Shown one piece after another: positions 53,912-64,000 of a DNA stretch of 64,000 nt. The number at the start of each line of letters is the position of its first letter. Position 1 is the first letter of the stretch. The stretch covers positions 1 through 64,000 of the forward strand of contig JACDTU010000014.1 in the NCBI GenBank assembly GCA_022376465.1, in the 5' to 3' direction. This DNA comes from Cubamyces lactineus. Its lineage: Eukaryota > Basidiomycota > Agaricomycetes > Polyporales > Polyporaceae. Made by a program: the position numbers and the translations under genes. Below the pieces are notes generated by a model. It did not search any database. It was given only the letters and a program-made list of their open reading frames with translations, and had not been told where the DNA came from.

Positions 53912-55316
53912 CTAACCACCGGATCCTAAAGTGGTGGATGCTGGACGCTCAAGGAGCCACATCGCGTACTTCGTTGCATCGTCCGTCCAGCGCCTGATAG
54001 GGCGCAAGTTTGCTCCCTCGAATAGGGTGTGAGCGTCCGCGTCCGAGAACTACGGATAGGGTGTAAGGCCACTATATTATGATGTGTTTCATCCGCGGGG
54101 ACGCTCACCTTATGCGCGACATTGACAAAGATGCGATGGCCTGGCGGGAATGTATACTGTATGCCGGTCACCGGGTCGGTCATCGTCTGTTCGCATTGAG
54201 ATTCGAGGTAAAACTCGTATCGGCCTTGTTAGAGAAGCGTTCAGAAACCTCTCATGAACAGACACTGATACATGGACAAACTCACGCAAGGACTCCACGT
54301 AACGTCCCACGTACTCCCATTTCGGCACGTCAAACAGGTCCTCGTCACCGAGTATCCTGCCGGCATACACCAGCCCGTTCATCGCGAAGGCCCTAGTGAG
54401 GCCCATCCGCGTGTTGTACGCCGTGTATACCATCTCGCCATCGTCATTCTGGTCCATTCCGAGCAGCAACGAGTCTCCAGATCCCGGCCGCAGGGGGAGC
54501 GTCTTGAGAAAGGCGGCCATGTCCTCGCGCCGGGCGAAGTTGCCCAGGGTACTGCCGAGAAAGAGCATGTGCAGAGGCCGACTGGCGTTAGGAACAATAG
54601 GTGCATGATCTCCTGCGGATTTAACTGAGGTGACTCTCGTGAGGGTGTGTATGAAATGTTTGCATACCTGTACCGCCGGATCTGCCCTCAAGCCCTCCTG
54701 CGGTGATAAAGCGCGTGCCATCATCGTAAGTCCCCCAGAGACCGAATGCGGACACTTTGCCCTTCATCTCGCGCCCAACGGGGGAGCTCTCGAGCTCTTG
54801 AAGAGTGCGGACCAGCTCATGCTCATCTAGATCGAGTGCGTAGAAGCGGTTCGTGGGGGTGGAAGTAACCTCGGGAATCTGACGAGCCAGAGCAGAGAGG
54901 ATATATGTCGTTTTCCTCAGCGCTCTGGAGATGGCAAATGTCATCATGTGTATCCGCAAATGCATAGCCCTTAAGGCTCGAACAGCTCTAGAGACTCACC
55001 CAGACCCGAGCTCGACTAGATCTTGCCCTTCTGATTCGGCGTTCGCGGCGTGATTGCGCATTGCCTGCACTATCTCGTCTGCATGACGCTGCAAGATGTT
55101 CGTCTCTGCGGCAAAGAGGTAGTACTCTGGGGCGTAGCTTGTCATCGCATCGTACAGCTGAAGCCCGCGCTCGTCATAGAGAATCATCACAGGCCATTTC
55201 TTGGTGGAATCGGTCAACCCGGCTATGACCTCGTTCCGCATCGACTCATCCGTGATGGCGGTAGCTGGGTCCCGGATGTCCACGATTTGTGCGTTTGGAG
55301 TAGGATGGCTGCACAT
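53912..55316 (-). CDS. Stand-alone EgtD-type SAM-dependent methyltransferase
   Basis: It belongs to the histidine-specific methyltransferase family (Methyltransf_33), related to the first half of Egt1 at 26 kb. The start at 55316 gives MCSHPTPNAQIVDIRDPA; then ILYDERGLQLYDAMTSYAPE, DLVELGSG, ALRKTTYILSALARQ, FYALDLDEHEL, LWGTYDDG, FLGSTLGNFARRED, GMDQNDDG, KWEYVGRYVESLR, PGHRIFVNVAHK and RRWTDDATKYAMWLLERP. It ends GSGG at 53912. The reading frame looks intact through about five introns, and no EgtB half follows. The same fold is used by EasF, the 4-dimethylallyltryptophan N-methyltransferase, so the substrate may be histidine or another amino acid. Convergent with GH30 copy 2, 160 bp apart. 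Confidence 0.88.
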
Positions 55317-56876
55317 GGTGATAGTGTTGTGCGCCGTCGCGTCTTAGAGAGGCAAGGACGGTGCCACGTCGAGAGGCGGCGTGGTGCTTCAGGTATCGGA
55401 AGCCCACACCACGGCGCTTGGCCTAACGCATTCTATCGCTATGTAAGCAAGCTTCTTGAGACTGCACATGTCGTCACAGGTTCATACTTATTTAGACCGC
55501 CCTGAACGGCCCGCTGCAGCCTTCCAGTAAGCTGCTGTCGTCGTCTCCTGCCGCGCTTCTCTGGGTGTGGTCCAGTAGGTACAAAGATCACGAGAAGAGC
55601 ACTTCGACATGCCATCTCCGTTGTGGAGATCCAACAACTTGAATTATCCCGAGTTGATGAGCCGAGGAACTTCATCGCTTCCGATTCGGAATTCGAGTCT
55701 CGGGACCATAACGTGTTCAGAGCCTGGAAGGCTCGGGGGTCTCGGGGTGATGGCGTACGTGAACAGAGACAAAGTAGGGAGACCAAATTCCTGATTCACT
55801 GAGAACTGGGTGCGTGAGCGTGGTCCATGGCCGTACGTGAACAAGGAGTACATGCCATGCGCCTTGCACGCGTCCGAGTCGCCCTGGCGCTTGAGAGACT
55901 ACAAGTGGGCGTCTGTTTGTGGTTTGCAGTGGCGGCAAGGGCCGAGCGCCACGAGGCTCCCACTCATTCTTGTAAGCACTGCCACAGACGCCGGCCCTGA
56001 GGCAGATCGGGCCTGAGGCGCTGCAGTGCTTTCCACCCTCCTCTTGTTCGGCTCCCCGCCGGGCCAAAGAACATCCTTCGCCTCTCGTGCCGCGGCTCGG
56101 AGATGTTATTCAGTGTTTTCAGGGACGATCCTTGGAGTGGCAGGGGAAACCCCGGCAACTAAATATGCTCCAAACCTTCTGCGGCATGACGAACCACATA
56201 CGGACGCTGACGAAAATCTTCATCGTATACGCATTAATGTAGGCAATTGATCAGCCGAGGATCACACCAGCCGGAGGGGCGCAAACGTATCCAAGCCCAG
56301 CGCACTACGGCGCGTCGTGTATAATGCCATGATGCGAGGTATTACAGTATGGAGGCGTGCGAGAATCTACCTATTGCTACATGAATTCTGAGGGGTGGCC
56401 AAGTGATCGACGACATTTGACGTGGGAGCGGAGGATGATGGAAGCGTGAATGCCAGAGCGAACCACAGAGCGCGTTACAGCCAGATAACGGACGAAAAGC
56501 GGACGAGACAAGTGTGCAACAGTTGACCCCAAAAATGAAGGAAGTGGATGGAAGAAGCCCTGTGGTCTGCAAGTTCGGTGAGGAAGGGGGGTGGGAGAGC
56601 ACAAAAACAACCAAAAGATCGCCCCGCCCGACGCGGCCCAAAGCGTGTGTGCGGGTCTTCGCGTTTGCGGGGCATCGTGAGTAGTGTAGAACATTAATAA
56701 TAGTAAAGCGTGCAGTGCGTGCGTGCGTTCGTGTATATGCGTGCGTACGGTGCCGTGATGATTGCTGGAGAGCAGCAAAGTAGTCGTCTCGTGAATGATT
56801 GCGTTTTGGAGGGTTGAAAGAGGGATCAGGGATCATGCGGTCCAGCGATCTAGCGTCCCACGTCGCGCGTCTTCCC
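55317..56876. other. Gene-poor stretch of about 1.6 kb
   Basis: Long minus-strand frames around 56.3-56.8 kb merely continue frames of the neighbouring RNA-binding gene and show no conservation. The left end should hold the methyltransferase promoter. Confidence 0.5.
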
Positions 56877-59800
56877 TCAGCCGCCCTCCTTTGATAGCGA
56901 CGCGCGCGACGGCGCCGGTGTCGGGAGAGCGTCCGCGGATATCGACGCCTTACCCTGCAGACGTCGGCCCACGTCCACAGAAGCAGCCGGCGGCTGCGGT
57001 TGAGGTTGGTCCAGCTTGTCCCACTCCTCGAGCAAGGCCTGCCCGACGGAAGGCTCCAGTTCGGTCCCGTCGCGCGATACCTTGACTTCCCGATCGTGAT
57101 TCCAGGGATTGCGCAGGTGCCTCGTGCGCGTAAACGGTAGCCGCTCCGTCCGAACCCACTCCACCTTAAAGGGTTCCCCCCATGCCGGCCCCTCCTCTCG
57201 CGGCTTGTCCGCAGCCTCGCCTCCGCCGGACCCAGGCCTGTCTGCCTCCTTCCCCTTGTCACGCCCAGCACCTGCCTGCCTGCTCTGTGCCCGCTCGTCC
57301 TCCTCGGCCACAGTGCGCAGTGCCTCGGCCGCCCGGGGATCACGCATGGCACGCAGAGGCGCTGTCCAATCGAGCTCGATCTGCTCAGGCTGGGACAGCG
57401 GTTTACGAGCACTGGGTCCCGCTATCACGGCGGCGACATGGGGTAAGGGGTTCGCATCGTAACTTGCCGGGACGCCGTGCTGCCCAACCTTGCCGAGGCT
57501 AAGTTCGCGATGGGGGTGGGACATCTCCGCGGGAGCGGACGAGATGCCCTCCTTGGAGCTGTCAGGCGGCTGCCTCGCGGACGGCGGAGGCTTCGGCTGC
57601 TCTGGCGACATGGGGAAGGGCGACTCGCCGTATCGCTGTTCGCTCGGCGAAAAGTAGATGGGCTCCCGTTCGCGACGCGACGTCGAAGGGCTGTCATGCT
57701 GCGATTGGGTCGAGGAGCGACGTTGAGGCGGCGAATCGGCGCGAGAAGCCCAGGAGACACGTTGTTCCCCGCGGATGATAGGACCTGCCATCCTTGGTGG
57801 AGTTGATCGAACCATTAGATCAGTTCGCAGGCGGAAGGAAGAGCACCTACTTCGCGTATCCGTAAAACTCGCCGCTCTTATTTACGCTGAAGATGAGATA
57901 GACCTCCTTACTTGTCCGGTAGGCCTGGTCCAGGATGCCCTCGTTGTGGTGCTGAGTCGCCCACAAGCCCTTTTCCACACTCAGGTCCAAGTCAAACTAT
58001 CGCCAGTTTGCGTTAGGTACGCGCCGCTAGGAAATCGCTGATTGACGCTTACCTGGGTCAGCGACTTGAGGATGAAGTACCGCTTCGGGAAGTACGCAGT
58101 CAGGATGCTCGAGTTGGTCGAGGCGTAAGATCCTGAGCTGCTCGAATGCGGCTCCGGCTTCCGATATCTTCCTCGGCCGCCTTCGTCGTCGCTCGAAAGA
58201 GACAGCGACCCGATCATGTGTGCAGGGTCTGTCGGAGAGCTCGACGGCGACGTAACGTGTTCTGAGGACGAGGTCGAGGGTCTCCGAGCCGCTTCCCGCT
58301 CGCGCTCCTTCTTATCCCGCACCCACCGAACATGCAAGCCCGCGCCGCGCTGGCCGCCCACACCTGCCTTCAAATCGTCTTCCCGCGCACGCACACGGCA
58401 GACCAGCCGAGGACAGCGCGGATCATTCGGACGAAGTGGCAGGCCGTTGAAGTGGCGGATCGCCGCCTGCAGATGCGCCTCAGATTGGAAGTTGACGAAC
58501 GCGCAGTTGGACCGCGAAATGAGGAAAATGGACGAGACTCCGCCGTAAAGCGAGTCCGAGGAAGAGCTCGTCGATGCGGTGGTCGTGGAGCCGACAGGTC
58601 CGGCCGGCGCGCTTTGCGTGGATGTCGGGCCGACTGAAGAGCCAGAACCAGGCGATGGCGGTGAGTTGAAGAACCGCCAGAGTTCATCGTGCGTCGCGTC
58701 AGATGGGACGTTCCCTGTCCACATAACCCATTCGGAACGGTGGGCAGGAGGGTTGGGGTGATACGGACGACGTGAAGGCGCCGGGCGCTCCGCAGTAGGT
58801 CGGCTGCTCGAACTGCCTGGCGACAACGTTGCGGGTCCAGGATCAGGTGGTCGACCGCGTTGCAACAGCGGAGACTTCTCTTGCGCCGGCTGGTTGAGAT
58901 GCGCCTGCTGAGGACTAAAAGGCGGCGAGTACGGCATCTGCCCTCCGTGGGACGAGCCCGGCCCTGAACTTCGACCTGAATGGTCCGTCGGCGACATGGG
59001 GAAGATGGGCGCGACAGGAGAGGATGGTTGTCGGTACTGAGATGACTCACCCTCGCGTGTATTGACGGGGCTATATGACATGGCGTACGGACTTTGGAAG
59101 GACTCATACTGACCCGAGGCGGGCTGTGGCGGGAGATACCACCACGTGCCCTGGCCTTCCTGCTCGGGGGTAGTTTGTGGGTAATGCTGTGGATAATGTG
59201 AGGGGTATTGGGACGGGGCGTAAAGCGAGGGTGATGGGGCAAACGAGTGTGGGGGATACGGGAAGGGCGGCGTAGAAAAGCGCATGGGCGAATAAGGCGT
59301 CTGGCCAGCATAAGACGCGGAGTGAGGAGGAGGAAGAGTTCCAGAGTGGGCGTGCGGGGGACCTGAAGACTGGGGAGCGAGCGGTGAGTGTGGGGGCGGA
59401 GACGCGTGCCCCTGCGGGCGGGTGTGCGGGGAGAACACGGCGGGGCTGCTGCCAAAAGAACGACTGGACGAAGAACTACTCTCCGGCGACTGTCCTGGGA
59501 ACTGGTAGACCGGGGAGTGGGCTTGCATCATGGGCATGAGCGTGCTTGGCGAGTACCCGAGCAGCTGGTTGTGCGGCGGAGAAAGCATGGACTGGTCAGG
59601 CGCGTGCAGGCCAGGGTGTGGCGGGGGATACGCGTACTGAGGCGGGGAGTGGTGCACCATGCTCATGTGCGGTTGCGTGGACATCGTGTATTGTCCGACG
59701 AACGCGCCGCGTTGGCCATAGGCGTACTGCGGGGGGTGGCCCTGGAACGAAGGGGCGGGGGCAGGAGCGGAGGCGGCAGGCCAGTTTTCTTGGGAGGAGG

Positions 59801-59993
59801 AGGGGAGGGGAGGGGGGTAGAGAGGGCCGGCGGATGGCGGGAAGGAGGGACGTACGGGTGGGCGGCGCGAGGTGCCATACTGGGGAACTCCTCCTCTTGG
59901 GCGAGAGGCCTGCCTGCCTTGCTCGGAGGTGGAGCTCGTGGATCGTGAATCTGACATACTCAACGCCCGCGAGTGTGGAGCATCGCCCGACAT
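56877..59993 (-). CDS. RRM and YTH domain RNA-binding protein
   Basis: YTH domains read N6-methyladenosine in RNA. The first in-frame ATG is 59993 (MSGDAPHSRALSMSDSRS). Coding-like sequence continues upstream to about 60149 (FENCPEDLIDLLHLNDHHDP), so a further exon is likely. The first 400 or so residues are low-complexity, rich in Pro, Ser, Tyr and Gln. The RRM reads WVMWTGNVPSDATHDELWRF, SNCAFVNFQSEAHLQAAIRH and CRVRAREDDLK. The YTH domain begins RYFILKSLTQ, FDLDLSVEKGLWATQHHNEG and VYLIFSVNKSGEFYGYAKM. It is interrupted by a low-complexity insert of roughly 200 residues and resumes FKVEWVRTERLPFTRTRHL, RNPWNHDREVKVSRDGTELE. Trp of KGLWATQ is a binding-cage residue. Length is roughly 1,030 aa. 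Confidence 0.88.
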
Positions 59994-60149
59994 ATAAGCC
60001 GGATCGTGGTGGTCGTTCAAGTGCAAAAGATCGATTAAATCTTCTGGACAGTTCTCGAACGGAGCGGGGGCCGGATTGGGCGAGGCGATGGGCGTACGCG
60101 CTTCATACACTACGTGGCGTGCTGGAGAGGAGCGAAAGAGCGTGAGCAC

Positions 60150-62461
60150 GGGCGAGCAGGAGGAGAGGGCGTTGGATATTTACAGGGGGGAAGACCGGCG
60201 GACTGGCGAGTGGGGGTGGCTGCAGGGTCTGGGTCTAGAATGAGAAACGAGAGACGGACATGTCAGCCTGGAAAAAATAAAAAGGATATGCAAAAAGGAT
60301 CGGTGAGAAGAGCGGATTAACGACTGCGGGGGAGGCCACTGGCAATGGCACTGGCAGCTTCGCAATGCCAGCGACGAGCACAGATCTCGGATACGAAAAA
60401 AGGTGGACCAAGTACGTAGCAAATTAAAATCAGCCATTGTTGCCCTGCCCTCGTGGCGTTCAAACTCCGGTACACAGGCGCGAGACGAGATGCCCACGCG
60501 CGATCCCCTCCCATATCACGTGCCCCATAGGCACACACACACCGCCGTCGATCGAACCCCTCGGCTCATCCGTACCTGCGTCTCTCCTCCTGCTGTGCTT
60601 GGCTCGGCCACCCCGGCCGTCCGACTGCTTCCTCCTCTCTTTAGCACACTCTGGCCTCCGCCACCTGCGCACAGCCCAGCCTCGGCCCTCCATGTACACG
60701 TACTCTCTCCGTCCACAACAATTTTTTTGCTCTCCACAACACAACACAACGCGATCACTCACCTACTCTATGTTTCGTTGGCGGTGAACTCGATGCCGAC
60801 CGTTGGCGGCCGCGCAAAGAGACGGCAGAACTGGCTGCTGGCTGCGGAGGCAGAGATGGTGGCCGCAGAGAGCGTTCGTTCCGCAGAGGGCCCGGTGCCG
60901 GTGAAGATGGTTGCAATTCGGGGGCGTTCGCACCCTCCACAACTGCGTGGAGGTGCTGAGCTTCTGGCCGCGGTGTTAAATCCCGTGCAGGAGGAGAGGT
61001 CGCGTTGGCGAAGGTCGCGCGCATGGTGCTAGCAGGTGCGCTCGAAAGAACTGAATGGGTTACGCGAGCGGAGGCGATGCGTTGGGTGGTGCGACGTTGG
61101 AGTGGACGCGTCGGTTTTGGCTCAAAGCTGACCTACGAGAGGGGAGAGCGTGGGTGGATATATCGTATAGCGGCGTTAAACACGGAGCTACAGGAGGTGC
61201 GAGTGCGATGGAAAATCGTTGGCGACTTGGGTCGTGGCGATGGTCAATCTCGGACGTTATTATGTGAGCGCAGAGGACAGGGGAACATGACCGAAACCGG
61301 CAGTGGACTGAGAGCGTAATGGGGTGGAGATGCGCAGGAAGGGTGGCAATGAAAACGAGGGGGGCCGGTGGTGACTTCAGCTTCGCGCTGGCTGTGGATC
61401 ACGTCGCCGAGTAGCTGGCTCGGGGTCCCAACCGGACGACTTCGGGCAGTTGCCATTGGAGGGATCGCACACGCACGCGACGGCCGAGCAAGGAAGGGGG
61501 GCTGGGAGGGAGGACGTGACAGACGCTAGACGCCATCGAAGACGGCGGCAAGGGAGGACCGTCGGGCGAGTGAATACAGCTCACTCATGACATCGTCGTC
61601 CAAATCCGAATCCGTCTATCAATCATCCAACGCACCGCTAATCCATCCCACTGACGTCACCGCTTCTTGTTCTGTCCCTTTCGCGGAACCGCTCACCTGC
61701 TCTTTCCCTCGTCCAGAGTCCCCCACATCTCAAACACAAACACCCTGCAACGTGGCCCATCTTCCGGGGCTGCTGCTTTCCCTGCTGCGCATCCTCGCCG
61801 CCGTCCGTGCTGACCGCCCGTTCAAGCGTTCCGTGGCGACTCGGCTGGGGACGTGTACGTGATCCAGTATAGAGACGCGATCGACCCAAGCCGACGGTTG
61901 TTGGGTGGTGTGTATCCAGCGAGGACCGAATGATGTCAGCGTGGACCAGATACAGCAGCGCGGGACGCCGTTTGTGACAGACAGAATCGTCTCCAGAGAT
62001 CTATCTATGCGAGATACAATGACTGCCCGATCACCTCTACTCAACTGCATGACATCATGTCCTCCTTCCCCGCAAACGCGGTTCCTTCTTTCCCAAACTT
62101 GGGCAACCCCCCGCCCGGTTACTCAACACTCAGAAGCCCCAAACTCTGCGCCCCCGTTCCTATTTGCCGCCTATCAAAGTAGGCGGCACATACACAGCAT
62201 GATCCGAACGCGCCATGAAATGCCACAGACGTGCACAACAGGCCCCGTGCAACGGGAGGCGGCTGCCGTGACTTTCCATGTGAACCTCTACGACATTCAC
62301 ATCGGAGGCATTGCGTACACTGCATGCGCAGCCTTCCGACACCATTCGGAAGAATCACGGGTTCGTTATCGTACATACAGTCGACAATTTGCGACAATAC
62401 ATGCCAGACCAGCACGCTAAGCGAGAGGGACCAAACCTACAATGGTATGATATATGACCGA
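60150..62461. other. Gene-poor stretch of about 2.3 kb
   Basis: The left part probably holds the 5' end and promoter of the YTH gene. Numerous short Arg/Pro/Ser-rich frames occur on both strands, with none recognisable and no splice model. Confidence 0.5.
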
Positions 62462-63976
62462 CTACCCTGGCGCACTCCCGTCATCGGCAACGAGGTCCGA
62501 AAAATGGCTCCCCAAACCTTCCTGCACTTCCGTGATTGTGGACTTCACAGCGAGCAGTGCGGCGCGCATGCACTGCGGCGACAGCGCAGTCGATATATCC
62601 GCATGCATCACGAGTTGCAGCCTCATCGCATCCAGCCGCTGTAAGACGTCGACAACCGGGTACGACAGCGTCCTCTCCGAGCGGGCGACTTCCCGCCACA
62701 CCTCCGCCCACGTCGACACGCAGCCGCGCTGGTGGTACGTGCACCCGTCCGGTCGCTCGAACTTCGGCGGTGTCGTCGCCAGTCGTTCCCAGAGCCGCGT
62801 CAGCGACCAGTGGCCCGAGAGCAATCGCCGCTTCTGTTCGCGCGTCAACACCGCGGGTGTCCCCGTATTCGGCTGACCACTCGGCGCCGCTGCAGGCCCG
62901 CCATCAGCAGCCGTAGTAGGGTGCCCATGCGCCTGCGAGCGCCCATATTGTAGACCGTCTTCGACAACTCCGGCGTCGAAGTCTGCCCCCATTTCGAGCA
63001 GCTGCACGTAATGCGCGATGCCCACTAGTTTGCTGTTATCACCCCTGGCTGCGATCTCGAGGGCGTGAATGGGGCGCAGATCGCGTGCCATGATCCTGTC
63101 GGCCCATCGGTTTGAGACGTAGTCGATAAGTCGCTTGTGTCCACACAAGACGGCGACTTCGAGTAGTCGCCTGATCCAAGCAGATGAACAGGTCGCCAGA
63201 TCGTACTGCTGCTGCGGAGGACCATACAGGCCAGACAACACGTTGTATACCGCATCGATGGCCCAAGATTCGGTAGACGCGAAATTGTATTTGTTAGTCA
63301 TCTCGCAGATTGTGAGAAGTCGGTTGATGTTAGCTGCCGAGGTGTTATATGCGTGCAATTGAGATGGCCTAAACAATATAAGAACGATTTCATGGTATCG
63401 AACCACGTCAGCTCGGAAACAATTTTATCGGTGCGGCCACGTACAGGTCGTAGAAGACTGAAAGAAGGGCGCGAAAGCGTTCGGCTGATTCGCCATGCAG
63501 TTGAATCGGATTGTGATCAGACACCCCTTCTGCATCACAGAAGGTAGCGTCCCGGACGGGCATGCTGAACATGTGTTGGAACGCAGAGTTGTCGCGTCCA
63601 AGAAAGTAACGGTGGACCTACAACACAGCCCAGCCAATCCAAAGCGAGGAAATTGGCCACGTTAGCACGATCGTCGCAACAAACGGCGACACAAACATCA
63701 AGATCTACATCGAGATCGTCATAGAAGGGGAACGTTATCCAGACTCCAACGCGCCGCAGCCCTGGACATCGGAGTGCGCAAAAGCAGCACGGACGAGGGC
63801 AACATCCAATCGCAGAGGCCGATCCCAAGCCATGTCGTGATGCCGTGACCGGTGCGCCCAAGCAACAGGGAGCGGAGACTCACCCTGAACAACGTGTCCT
63901 CCACGCGAATGGTGCAGTCTGCGCTTTCGATATAATACTCCGCGTCCGGGACCGGCGCGTCCTCTTTCTGCGCCAT
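62462..63976 (-). CDS. BTB/POZ domain protein, second copy, at window edge
   Basis: The first ATG inside the window is 63976 (MAQKEDAPVPDAEYYIESAD); the frame stays open to the window end, so the true start may lie outside. BTB blocks are DCTIRVEDTLFR, VHRYFLGRDNSAFQHMF, IQLHGESAERFRALLSVFYDL and ICEMTNKYNFASTESWAID. The helical C-terminal half has LLEVAVLCGHKRLIDYVSNRW, IHALEIAARGDN, RRLLSGHWSLTRLWERL and a Cys pair (GCTYHQRGC) before WAEVWREVARSE. It ends EVQEGLGSHFSDLVADD. This parallels the BTB gene at 16.2 kb block by block, so the two are paralogues. Function unknown; possibly an adaptor. Confidence 0.82.
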
Positions 63977-64000
63977 CCGAGCCAATCCGGATTCGTCGAT

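Noticed and set aside
56342..57412. Arg-rich frame of 356 codons on the minus strand
   Set aside because: It overlaps the YTH gene exon in another frame and shows no family similarity.
58370..59455. 361-codon Arg/Pro/His-rich frame
   Set aside because: It is a shadow of the low-complexity part of the YTH protein.
63395..63420. A tRNA B-box-like match (GGTTCGATACC on the minus strand)
   Set aside because: It lies within the BTB coding exon, and no A box or cloverleaf is apparent.
1..64000. Bacterial-style features (CRISPR arrays, operons, prophage)
   Set aside because: The intron-rich fungal genes show this is eukaryotic nuclear DNA; the repeats lack spacer structure.

Overview
The window reads as nuclear DNA of a filamentous basidiomycete, most likely an Agaricomycete of polypore type. 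The genes are split by many short (about 45-70 nt) GT-AG introns. The gene set is fungal: an Egt1-type ergothioneine synthase, a delta-12 desaturase and an aspartic protease very close to polyporopepsin. F-box and BTB genes of the kind expanded in Agaricomycetes are also present. The species cannot be told from the sequence. No tRNA, rRNA or CRISPR array was recognised.

1-6.6 kb is a repeat and transposon block. It holds a 154-bp-arm inverted repeat at the left edge, a short GCGCCC-type tandem repeat, and a 1.2-kb minisatellite built from one 21-22-bp module in both orientations. These are followed by a minus-strand Helitron replicase whose reading frame stops before the helicase domain. 7.5-17.6 kb carries a ribonucleotide reductase small-subunit gene with an unusual C-terminus, a DCAF-like WD40 protein, a severin-like gelsolin protein (-), an aldo-keto reductase and a BTB protein. 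18-30.5 kb carries a polyporopepsin-like protease (-), an F-box-like protein (-), a DHHC palmitoyltransferase, the fused ergothioneine synthase Egt1 and a small unknown protein (-). 30.5-43.9 kb carries the ribonucleotide reductase large subunit behind a cluster of ACGCGT boxes, an F-box/LRR protein (-), ribosomal protein S19, a delta-12 desaturase (-) and a divergent casein-kinase-1-like kinase (-). 45-53.8 kb holds two GH30 glycosidases flanking an FAD synthase. 53.9-64 kb holds a stand-alone EgtD-type methyltransferase (-), an RRM plus YTH RNA-binding protein (-) and a second BTB protein (-) at the right edge.

No single pathway cluster is evident. What stands out is pairing of related genes within 64 kb: two GH30, two EgtD-domain genes, two BTB genes, two F-box genes and both ribonucleotide reductase subunits. 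Gene models here were spliced by eye from conserved reading frames and GT/AG signals. Internal exon boundaries are firm where the exon ends are stated and approximate elsewhere.
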